Positions 25,173-35,939 of a DNA stretch of 64,000 nt are shown here, piece by piece. Source of the stretch: Planctomycetota bacterium (lineage in GTDB: Bacteria > Planctomycetota > UBA1135 > GCA-002686595). The stretch spans positions 62,001 through 126,000 of the forward strand of contig JAIOPM010000005.1 of assembly GCA_021413885.1 (NCBI GenBank), in the 5' to 3' direction. Numbering within the stretch: position 1 is the stretch's first letter; the number at the start of each line of letters is the position of its first letter. Under the pieces are notes generated by a model. That model was not told the origin of the DNA. It saw nothing but the letters and a program-made list of their open reading frames with translations, and made no database searches. The translations under genes were made by a program, and so were the position numbers.

Positions 25173-28100
25173 TTACGGAGCGATCGTGAAACGCAACGCG
25201 TCGGTGTGGCCGAGCTTCGAGCCGTCCGCCGCGCTCGGATCGTCGAGCAAGTACTGGGCGTAGACGTCGGTGCCCGGCGTCAGTCCGTTGGCCGCGAAGA
25301 ACGCGGCGTCCATCGCGAAGTCGAGCACGCCGTCGCAGGCTCCCGCCGTGCCGCCGGAGAATTGGACGCCGGTCCACGTCGGTTGCGCGACGCACAACTT
25401 GTTGCCCTTCGGCGAACGGCCCCACATCGAGATGCCCGAGCCGAGCGCGTACGGGTTCGTGTGCAGCCCCCAGAGCAAGCGGCCGGTCGTTTCACCGGGG
25501 ACGTTGGTCGCGGTGATGTGCACGTCGCCCGAGCCGTACGACGGGCAGCCGTTCGCGCTGATCGTCGGCGTGCAACCGCCGCTCGACAGCTTCGCCTTGC
25601 AGAAGTTGGTCACCGTCATCGGCCCGACGTAGACGGGACCCCAGTTGGCTTCGACTCCGACGTTGCCGGCGTAATCGACGCCGGAAACGTGGATGTAGTA
25701 CGGGAGACCGCTCGGCGGCAGCGTCGTCGTGTAGGACGTCGTCGTCGCATCGAGCGAGCCCGTCGGCGTCGCGAACGGATCGTTGTCGATGAACACCGAG
25801 TAGCCCGCGAGACCCGACGTCGCGTCGTAGCCGTCGTCCCACCACAACGTGATCGGACCGCACGTCGTTCCGTCGATCGGCACGTCCGCAGCCAAGTTCT
25901 GGAGCGCGAACGGCGCGTCGGTGTCGACGTAGAACGGTCCGATCGACGAGGTCGCGCCGCCGTTGCCGCAGCGGTCGACCGCTCGCACGTTGAAGAAGCG
26001 ACCTTGCGCGCCGCTGCCGAGGTTCTCGAGGTACGCGGAACTCGTCGTGTCGATGGCCACGCCCGGATCCGCCGGCGCGTCGAAGCTCGTGCTGAAGCTG
26101 TAGCCCGCGAGGCCCGAGAAACTGTCGGACGCGTTCGCCCAATCGAAGACGAAGAACGGAACGTTCGACCACGTGTCGACCGAGTGATCGGTGCACACCA
26201 GCGGATCCACCGCCGACGGCGGCGTGCCGTCGACGGTCACCACGCCCATGGAGCTCACCGTCGAGATGTTGTCGCCGCGCACTTTGGCGACGAAACCCCA
26301 CTGCCCCTCTTGAGCGAAGCTGGTGAGGAAGTCCGCCGAGCGCGAATTGCCGTGCAGGATGTCGCCCATCAGGTACTGGATGAGGTTGCCGCCCGTCGTG
26401 ATCGAGGAGTAGGCGCCGTCACCCAGGTACTTCGACGCGAGCGAGACATAGCCGTTGCCGAAGTGGCAATCGGCGTCGATCACGACGTTCGACGCGAGGT
26501 ACGTCGGCGCGTACGTGTTCACGGTGAACGGCGTGTTCTCGTTCGGCTTGAGGTACGTCTTGCCGGGCGTGACGGTGACCGACACGTCGGGCGTGATGTC
26601 GCCGTACTGCGCATACACGGTCAGACCGTAGAACACGCCTTGAGGCGCGTTGGTCGGCCAGATCTTCCAACGCCACGTACCCGTGACCGGATTGTCGAGG
26701 ATGCGGATCTCGGTGTTGTCGACCGTGCTCAACTGCGCGAAGTAGTCGCCGGTGTTGAAGTTCGGGTCGATCGGACTCGCATCGAGATACATGTCGAAGT
26801 TGTTGACCAACGCCTGCGACGCGCCGGCGGAACACTGCGGATCCGAATAGTTCATGCACACGACGAGTCGCGTGCAGCCGGCTCCGACCGTGAAGTCGGC
26901 GTACGTGTAGCTGTTCGCGCCGAGGTACGAGCCCCAGTTGCTCCACCCCATCTGCGACGTGCCGTAGTTCGCCTTCCACGCTTCGATCTTGCCGGCGCCG
27001 TAGGTGCGCAGGTGCGCATCGGACGCGAAGTTCAACGTCTGATTCGCCTTGGTCATCGCCGTCGCCATCACGACGGAGTGCGCGCGTTCCGGCGCGTACT
27101 TCAGGAACGAGAGGTGATCGAGCATCTGCGCGAACACGCCGGTGACGTGCGGCGCGGCCATGCTCGTGCCTTGCTTGAACGTGTAGCCGTTGCCCGAGTT
27201 CGCATCGACGGAGTCGACCGATTCCCCCGGCGCGACGATGTTCGGCTTCCAGCGCGAGTCGCCGGTCGGCCCGCGGCTCGAGAAGCTCGACAACTCGCCC
27301 GGCAGGGTCGTCGACGTCCACTGCTTGCGGACGGAGCCGACCGCGAAGACGTTCTTCGCGGCCGCTTGCAGACCGATCGTCGACGCGCCGCTGCCGTCGT
27401 TGCCGGCGGCGAAGACGTGGAGTTGTCCGCGGTTGTAGACCTCGCTGTCGAGCAAGCGCGCCTCCGACTCCGTGCCGAAGTACGGACCGACGTACGCGCC
27501 CGCGGCGTTGAAGACGCTCGAGCCCCACGAGTTGTTGATCACGTGCGGGACCGGAGTGGTGCTCACGCCGTCGAAGTACGCGGTGTGGAACGGCGCCATC
27601 CAAGTCGAGACCGAGCCCGACCATCCGCTGCACGCGTTCGACACCTTCACGGCGTAGAAGCGGCCTGCTCCGCCCCAACCGAGGCCGGGCGCGTTGCCGC
27701 GCAACGACGCCGTCATCGCGCCGTTGCCGAGGATCGTGCCCGCGACGTGCGAACCGTGTTCGCACACGTCGTTCCACGCTCCGCCGCTGCCGCCGAGCTC
27801 CCAACCGACGCCCCACGTGTGATTGAGGTCGCTGTGCGCGGAGTCGAAGCCGCTGTCGACGATGCCCGCGATCACCGACGAGCTCGTCCCGCCGTTCGCG
27901 TAGTAGCGCACGGAATCGGAGTAGATCATCGGAGTCGATTCGTCGTGGAACGCGCCCTTCTCGAAGTCGGGTTCGACGAACTGCACGAAGTCGCTCGCGG
28001 CGAGCGCGTCGATGCGCGACGCCGGCGCGCGGACGTGGAAGGCGCGAATCGCGTCCTCGTACTCGTCGACCTGGACGCCGAGGTCGGCGAGCGCGCGCTC

Positions 28101-28907
28101 CTGCCAACCGTTCGAACGCGTGCGCGTCAGAGCCTGCGTGCCGGCCGGCGCGAGCCGCACCGTGCCCGCGTCGAGCTGCGACGCGCTGCCGACCGTCTCG
28201 TCGAAGGACGCCGCATTCAGGTCGGAGTCATAGACGTCGACGACGAGACGGACGTCGAGGTCTCCGGCGGACGCGGTGTGCGCGCCGAGCGACGGATGGA
28301 GCTTCTGCCAACGCTTCGGCGTGCCCAGCCAGTGCAACTCCGGCGACGCGGCGACCGCCTCGAACGCCGCGAGCGGGATCGCGAGCTTCAGGCAGTTCGA
28401 CGGGTGGTAGCCGAGCACGCGCACGCCGAGCGCTTCGAGCGCCGCGGTGCGCGCCGCGGTGATCCGATGCTCGAACATCGCGAAGGCGTAGACGATCGGC
28501 TCCGGTCGGCCGTCGAACGCGTCGACGCGGATCGACGCGAGGAGCTCGGGATCGAGGCGCTCGCCCGTCGGCGGATAGTAGTTCCCGGCCGCGAAGCCGA
28601 GGAAGTACGGATCGCCGGCCGCCGGCTCGAGCACCGCGTCGCCGGCGTTCGAAGACGCGACGCGCGCCGCCGTCGGACGCGGGGCCACGTCGGGCAGGTC
28701 CGCGAGGTATGTCGCCGGAGTCGCGAGGGAGAGCGCGATGTGCGGCGGCACGACGACGGTCCCGTCGGCGCCGGACGGCGCGGCGGGCGACTCGATCACG
28801 CCTTGCGCGAGCGCGGCGCGACCGGAAACCGGCGCGGCGGCGTGCGAGGAAGGCGACGCGGGCGTTTGGGCGGCGAGTGCCGCGAGGCCGAGAGCGAGGA
28901 GGGACAT
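25173..28907 (-). CDS. Large secreted subtilisin-like (S8) protease with shared C-terminal module
   Basis: 1244 residues. It has a signal peptide (1-13), a ~330-residue prodomain region, and the catalytic triad D351 (IVDSGFDSAHSD), H384 (EHGSHVAGT) and S582 (GTSMAAPHVTG). The oxyanion Asn is in HVINNSWGSS. A P-domain-like beta region (~650-760), repeats of Ig/FnIII type (GTPPSAVDPLVCT, then two copies resembling DSFSGLAGYSFS/DATSGLAGYSVF), and a final ~140-residue module with paired Cys follow. That module recurs in three other proteins of this window. It probably degrades protein outside the cell or in the periplasm. It follows the kinase gene by 145 bases with no recognisable element between. 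Confidence 0.92.
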   Translation of the reverse strand: MSLLALGLAALAAQTPASPSSHAAAPVSGRAALAQGVIESPAAPSGADGTVVVPPHIALSLATPATYLADLPDVAPRPTAARVASSNAGDAVLEPAAGDPYFLGFAAGNYYPPTGERLDPELLASIRVDAFDGRPEPIVYAFAMFEHRITAARTAALEALGVRVLGYHPSNCLKLAIPLAAFEAVAASPELHWLGTPKRWQKLHPSLGAHTASAGDLDVRLVVDVYDSDLNAASFDETVGSASQLDAGTVRLAPAGTQALTRTRSNGWQERALADLGVQVDEYEDAIRAFHVRAPASRIDALAASDFVQFVEPDFEKGAFHDESTPMIYSDSVRYYANGGTSSSVIAGIVDSGFDSAHSDLNHTWGVGWELGGSGGAWNDVCEHGSHVAGTILGNGAMTASLRGNAPGLGWGGAGRFYAVKVSNACSGWSGSVSTWMAPFHTAYFDGVSTTPVPHVINNSWGSSVFNAAGAYVGPYFGTESEARLLDSEVYNRGQLHVFAAGNDGSGASTIGLQAAAKNVFAVGSVRKQWTSTTLPGELSSFSSRGPTGDSRWKPNIVAPGESVDSVDANSGNGYTFKQGTSMAAPHVTGVFAQMLDHLSFLKYAPERAHSVVMATAMTKANQTLNFASDAHLRTYGAGKIEAWKANYGTSQMGWSNWGSYLGANSYTYADFTVGAGCTRLVVCMNYSDPQCSAGASQALVNNFDMYLDASPIDPNFNTGDYFAQLSTVDNTEIRILDNPVTGTWRWKIWPTNAPQGVFYGLTVYAQYGDITPDVSVTVTPGKTYLKPNENTPFTVNTYAPTYLASNVVIDADCHFGNGYVSLASKYLGDGAYSSITTGGNLIQYLMGDILHGNSRSADFLTSFAQEGQWGFVAKVRGDNISTVSSMGVVTVDGTPPSAVDPLVCTDHSVDTWSNVPFFVFDWANASDSFSGLAGYSFSTSFDAPADPGVAIDTTSSAYLENLGSGAQGRFFNVRAVDRCGNGGATSSIGPFYVDTDAPFALQNLAADVPIDGTTCGPITLWWDDGYDATSGLAGYSVFIDNDPFATPTGSLDATTTSYTTTLPPSGLPYYIHVSGVDYAGNVGVEANWGPVYVGPMTVTNFCKAKLSSGGCTPTISANGCPSYGSGDVHITATNVPGETTGRLLWGLHTNPYALGSGISMWGRSPKGNKLCVAQPTWTGVQFSGGTAGACDGVLDFAMDAAFFAANGLTPGTDVYAQYLLDDPSAADGSKLGHTDALRFTIAP

Positions 28908-29052
28908 GGGAGGGGCTCGCAGGGAGGTTTCGAGGAACGTCGGGTCGTGCGCGACCGCGACGCGGGCCGAGGAGCGGCCGCTGCGAGAGGAAGCGGAGGT
29001 CCCGCGGGACCTTCACGCGCGAAAACCCGAGGAACGCGCGGGCGTCGCCGGG

Positions 29053-31620
<2,568 letters not shown>

Positions 31621-31666
31621 GGCCGAGCCACGAGCGAGCGGCTGGCCGGGTAGCATGACCCGTTCG

Positions 31667-32323
31667 ATGTCCGCCGCCAAGGTACGACTGGAGGAGTCCT
31701 GTCCGGGCCCGGCGCCGCGCGAGGATCTCGGGCTCTCGCGCGCGTTGCTCGCGCGCGCGCAGGCCGGCGATGCGGCGGCGCTGAACGAGCTCGTCGCGCG
31801 CCACTACGAACGCCTGCGCCGCATCGTGCGCATCCGGCTCGGGCCCGAAGCGCGCCGCATGGTCGACTCGGGCGACATCGTGCAGGAGACGTTCCAAGCG
31901 GCGCTCGCCGGGCTCGTCGATTTGCAGGTCAGCGACGACGGCGAGTTGTTGCGCTGGTTCGCGCACGTCGCCGAGAACCGCATTCGCGACGAGATCGATC
32001 GTCAACGCGCCGCGAAGCGCGCGGCCGAGCGCGAACGTCCGATCGACGCCGCGTCGACGCGCAGCACGCTCGCCGACGACGCGACGACGCCGCCCGATGG
32101 CGCGTATCGCAGCGAAGTGCGCGAAGTGCTCGACGCGGCGATCGCCGAACTGTCGGAGGAGTACCGCGAGGCGGTCGTGCTGCGCGACTTCTGCGGCGCC
32201 GACTGGGAGACGATCGCGAAGAAGCTCGGCCGCGAGAGCGTGCACGCCGCGCAACAACTCCACCAACGCGCGTGGATCAAGCTGCGCCGCGCGGCGAGCG
32301 AGCGCCTGGGCGCCGCCGAGTGA
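31667..32323 (+). CDS. ECF-type RNA polymerase sigma factor
   Basis: 218 residues. The region 2 core is LARAQAGDAAALNELVARHY with MVDSGDIVQETFQAAL (the DIVQE motif of sigma region 2). Region 4 is LSEEYREAVVLRDFCGADWETIAKKLG plus QQLHQRAWIKLRRA. The spacing fits planctomycete ECF sigma factors linked to Ser/Thr kinases. The start is uncertain: ATGs at 31619, 31655 and 31667 are in frame. The last is preferred because it leaves room for divergent promoters with the kinase gene. Target promoters are unknown. Confidence 0.85.
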   Translation: MSAAKVRLEESCPGPAPREDLGLSRALLARAQAGDAAALNELVARHYERLRRIVRIRLGPEARRMVDSGDIVQETFQAALAGLVDLQVSDDGELLRWFAHVAENRIRDEIDRQRAAKRAAERERPIDAASTRSTLADDATTPPDGAYRSEVREVLDAAIAELSEEYREAVVLRDFCGADWETIAKKLGRESVHAAQQLHQRAWIKLRRAASERLGAAE

Positions 32324-32367
32324 CGCAAGTTGCCGCCGTCGCCGCGTGCGCGCAGAATGCTCGGCCC

Positions 32368-34125
32368 GTGGAAACTCGCTGGATCCTCCGAACCGCCGAG
32401 CCCGAAGCCGCCGCTCGCGTCGCGCGTCGTAACGGGCTCCACGCCGCGGTCGGGCAACTGCTGGTCTCGCGCGGCCATCGCGATCCCGAGCGCAGCGCCG
32501 CGCACCTCGAAGCGAGCTTGATGTCCTTGCGCGATCCGAGCGAGATGCCGGGCGCGGCGCTCGCCGCGACGCGCATCCGGCGCGCGCTCGAGAACAAGGA
32601 AGTCGTGCTCGTCCACGGCGACTACGACGTCGACGGACTCTCGGGCACCGCGCTCTTGATGCGGCTCCTGCAACTCGTCGGCGTCCGCGCGCGGCCGTAC
32701 ATCCCGAATCGTCTGACCGACGGCTACTCGTTCGGTCCGCATTCGATCGCGAAAGCGCAGGCCGAGGGCGCGAAGCTCGTCGTCAGCGTCGACAACGGCA
32801 CGTCGGCGCACGACACGATCCGCGATCTGCTCGCGGTCGGCGTCGAGACCGTCGTCACCGATCACCACGAGCCGCCGCGCGGGCCGCTGCCGCCGGCGGT
32901 CGCGCTGGTGAATCCGAAGCTCGAGGGCTCGACGTATCCGTTCCGCGAGCTGTGCGGCGCCGGCGTCGCGTTCAAACTCGCGTGGGCGGTGTGCCAGGAG
33001 ATCAGCGGCGCGCGCAAGGTGCGCGAGGACCTGCGGCTCTTCCTCGCCGACGCGATGAGCTACGTCGCGATCGCGACCGTGTGCGACGTCGTGCCGTTGG
33101 TCGACGAGAACCGCGTGCTCGCGCGGCGCGGTCTGGTCGCGCTCGAGACGACGAAGCACGTCGGCTTGCGCGCGTTGCTCTCCGCCGCGGGACTCGAAGG
33201 CGTCTCGCTCAACGCCGAGGACGTCGGCTTCAAGCTCGGGCCGCGGCTCAACGCCGCCGGACGACTCGGCAGCGCGTCGAGCGCGCTCGAACTGTTGCTC
33301 TGCAACGATCCGTGGCGCGCGAAGAGCCTCGCCGACGAGCTCGAGAAGAAGAACGTCGAACGCAAACGCATCGAGGCCGTGTTGGTCGCGGAAGCGTTGG
33401 TCGAAGCCGAGCGCTTCGCCGATCCCGAGCGCTATCCGGTGCTCGTGCTCGCGCGCGAAGGTTGGCACCCCGGCGTCGTCGGCATCGTCGCGGCGCGTCT
33501 CGTCGATCGCTTCCGTCGGCCCGCGCTCGTCATCGGCCTCGACGGCGGCAAAGGTCGCGGCAGCGCGCGCTCGGTCGACGACTTCGACGTGCTCGAGGCG
33601 ATGCGCGGCGGTGCCGAGCACATGGAGCGCTTCGGCGGCCACGCGCAAGCCGCGGGTTGCGAAGTGCGCGCCGAGTCGATCGACGCGTTGCGCGACGCGG
33701 TGTGCGCGAAGGCGAATGCGATGCTCGCCGGTCGCGCGCGCGCGAACGCCGAGCTCCTGGTCGACTACGACCTGCCGCTCGCCGACATGTCGGTCGAGTT
33801 GATGCGTCAGCTCGATCGCCTCGAACCGTTCGGCGAGAAGAACGAGAAGCCGCTCTTCGTCTCGCGCGATCTGCGCCTCGCCGAGCCGGCGCGCACGATG
33901 GGCGCGAGCGGCGCGCACCTGTCGATGCTGTTGCGCTCCGGCGAACGCGTGTTGCGCGCGGTCGCGTTCGGCCAAGGCAAGCGCGTCGCCGAGCTGCGTC
34001 TCGGCGAACCGGTGCACGTCGCATACTCGCCGCGCTGGAACACGTTCCGCGGCGAGACCAACCTCGAGCTCGTGCTCGAGGACTTCCGCACCGGGCCCAG
34101 TCCAGAGATCGGCGCCGCGCGATGA
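32368..34125 (+). CDS. recJ: Single-stranded-DNA-specific 5'-3' exonuclease RecJ
   Basis: 585 residues, the usual RecJ length. DHH motifs are HGDYDVDGLSG (about 83), VSVDNGTS and VTDHHEP (about 153). The DHHA1 part has LNAAGRLGSASSALELL, GWHPGVVGIVA, KGRGSARSVDDFDV and FGGHAQAAGC, then an OB-like tail (FRGETNLELVLEDF). RecJ resects ssDNA in recombination and mismatch repair. The GTG start at 32368 is the first that precedes the conserved region. Its stop overlaps the patatin gene by four bases. Confidence 0.95.
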   Translation: METRWILRTAEPEAAARVARRNGLHAAVGQLLVSRGHRDPERSAAHLEASLMSLRDPSEMPGAALAATRIRRALENKEVVLVHGDYDVDGLSGTALLMRLLQLVGVRARPYIPNRLTDGYSFGPHSIAKAQAEGAKLVVSVDNGTSAHDTIRDLLAVGVETVVTDHHEPPRGPLPPAVALVNPKLEGSTYPFRELCGAGVAFKLAWAVCQEISGARKVREDLRLFLADAMSYVAIATVCDVVPLVDENRVLARRGLVALETTKHVGLRALLSAAGLEGVSLNAEDVGFKLGPRLNAAGRLGSASSALELLLCNDPWRAKSLADELEKKNVERKRIEAVLVAEALVEAERFADPERYPVLVLAREGWHPGVVGIVAARLVDRFRRPALVIGLDGGKGRGSARSVDDFDVLEAMRGGAEHMERFGGHAQAAGCEVRAESIDALRDAVCAKANAMLAGRARANAELLVDYDLPLADMSVELMRQLDRLEPFGEKNEKPLFVSRDLRLAEPARTMGASGAHLSMLLRSGERVLRAVAFGQGKRVAELRLGEPVHVAYSPRWNTFRGETNLELVLEDFRTGPSPEIGAAR

Positions 34126-35309
34126 CCGCGGCCACGCCGTCGGCCAACGCTGCCCCGACGTTCGATTGTCTCGTCCTGAGCGGCGGCGGCGCCAAAGGCG
34201 CGTACGGCGCCGGCGCGGCGAAGGCGGTGCTCGCGTATCGCAAGCTGCGCGGCATCGAGGGACCGGTGTGCTTCATCGGAACATCGGCGGGCGCGTTGAA
34301 CGCGGCGGTGCTCGCGACGTCCGGCCCCGACGCGTTGATCGCGATGTGGAAGCGCGTGCGCAACCACGACGTGCTCGGCACGGCGGTCAGCGACTGGCGG
34401 CTCAACGCGCTGCGCGGGAAGCTGCGGCGCTCGATCGCCGGGTCGCCGCACTTCTCGGTCTACTCGAACGATGCGCTGCGCAGCTTGATCGGGCGGAACG
34501 TCGACTTCTCGAAGCTCGCCGACGCGCACCTGATCGTGTGCGCGACCGACTTCACGCACGGCCGGATGCGTTCGTTCTTCGCGTCGAAGTTGGTCGCGCG
34601 AATGCTCGCCTCGGACGAGGGCCGCAGACTCTCGCACTTCGTGACGATCCGCGATCAAGCGGACCTGATCGAGGTGTTGCTCGCGTCCTCGTCGATCCCG
34701 GTCGCGTTCCCGCCGGTCGAGCTCCGGGGCGCGTGGTTCGTCGACGGCGGCATCGGCAACCACACGCCGACGCGCGAGGCCGCGTACTTCTTGCGCCACG
34801 TCCCGCGCCTCGACGCGGGATCCGCGGGCGTCACCTACTGCATCCGTCAGGATCCGCTGAGCGCCGTCGATTCAGGAAGCGCCACGCTCGACGTGAAGCG
34901 CTACGTGATGCGCACGATCGACGTGTATCACCACATCCACACGGATCCGATCGTCGCCGCGTGGCGACGCATCAGCGAGGAAGTCGACGAGCAGAGCACG
35001 AAGCTCGCGGCTCTCCACCGTTGGCTCGAGCAGCAGCGTCTGCCGAAGGACGTGAAACGGTCGCTTGCGCGACGCGTCGCGGAGCTCGCGCGGCTCGGCG
35101 GCAACGCGCGGCGCATCTCGACGCCGTTGATCGAGATCCAGCCCGGCGCGGACCTCGGCGACCCGCTCGATTTCAAGGCGGCGCGGATCCTCGACTCGCT
35201 GCGGCGAGGGTGGAGTGAGGCCCTCCTCCGGCTGCAGACGCTCGACGCGACGGCTCGTCGCATCTGCGGTCGGCTGAAGGTGCGCGCCGTCGACGAGCCG
35301 ATGCCGTGA
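34122..35309 (+). CDS. Patatin-like phospholipase
   Basis: 395 residues. The patatin active site is complete: SGGGAKGAYGAG oxyanion loop (about 20-31), GTSAG nucleophile motif (S near 51) and DGG with the catalytic Asp (WFVDGGIGN near 206). There is no signal peptide, so it is cytosolic or exported by another route. The C-terminal third is helical. It is translationally coupled to recJ upstream (ATGA) and to the exonuclease downstream (GTGA). Substrate: probably membrane phospholipid acyl esters. Confidence 0.9.
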   Translation: MTAATPSANAAPTFDCLVLSGGGAKGAYGAGAAKAVLAYRKLRGIEGPVCFIGTSAGALNAAVLATSGPDALIAMWKRVRNHDVLGTAVSDWRLNALRGKLRRSIAGSPHFSVYSNDALRSLIGRNVDFSKLADAHLIVCATDFTHGRMRSFFASKLVARMLASDEGRRLSHFVTIRDQADLIEVLLASSSIPVAFPPVELRGAWFVDGGIGNHTPTREAAYFLRHVPRLDAGSAGVTYCIRQDPLSAVDSGSATLDVKRYVMRTIDVYHHIHTDPIVAAWRRISEEVDEQSTKLAALHRWLEQQRLPKDVKRSLARRVAELARLGGNARRISTPLIEIQPGADLGDPLDFKAARILDSLRRGWSEALLRLQTLDATARRICGRLKVRAVDEPMP

Positions 35310-35881
35310 AGCTCCTCGTCGTCGACACGGAGACCGGCGGCACCGATCCGCGACGGCACAGCCTGCTGACCGTCGGCGCCGTGGTGTGGGATCAGGGAGA
35401 GATCGGCGAAGAGCTCGGCCTGCGCGTCCTGGAACGCGAACTCGTGGTCGATCCCGAAGCGATGGCGATCAACCGCATCGACCTCGCGGAGCATCACCGC
35501 GACGCGCTCGAGCCGCGGCTCGCGGCGATCGAACTCGTGAAGTTCGTCGAGCGCAACTTCGTCGGGTCGAAGGGGCCCGAGCCCGCGGTGGTATGCGGTC
35601 ACAACGTGGCGTTCGATGTCGCCTTCCTGAAGAGGCTCTTCGAACAGGCCGAGCTTCCGTACGACAAGTGCTTCTCGCACCGCACGCTGGACACCGCGAG
35701 CGTGTTGCGCTTCCTCGCGCTCGCCGGACGCATCCCGGCCGAGTGGGTCGGCTCGAGCAAAGCGTTCGCGCACTTCGGCATCCGTTTCTCGAGGAACGCG
35801 CGGCATACAGCGACCGCGGACGCGCGCGCGACGGCTCGCTTGCTGAACCGACTGTTGGACCTCGAGCGCAAGGGCGTCTGA
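35306..35881 (+). CDS. DnaQ-like 3'-5' exonuclease
   Basis: 191 residues of the DEDDh exonuclease fold. Exo I is VVDTETGG (D7 and E9), Exo II is CGHNVAFDVAFLKRLFE, and Exo III is HTATADARATARLL (His with Asp four residues on). It resembles RNase T/DnaQ-type proteins; a proofreading subunit or nucleic-acid processing enzyme are both possible. It starts with GTG overlapping the patatin stop, and polA starts 58 bases downstream. Confidence 0.9.
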   Translation: MKLLVVDTETGGTDPRRHSLLTVGAVVWDQGEIGEELGLRVLERELVVDPEAMAINRIDLAEHHRDALEPRLAAIELVKFVERNFVGSKGPEPAVVCGHNVAFDVAFLKRLFEQAELPYDKCFSHRTLDTASVLRFLALAGRIPAEWVGSSKAFAHFGIRFSRNARHTATADARATARLLNRLLDLERKGV

Positions 35882-35939
35882 CTCGGGGCGCGATGTCGTT
35901 CGCTCGTGCCGCGCGGCGCGAGCGACTATCCTGGACGCG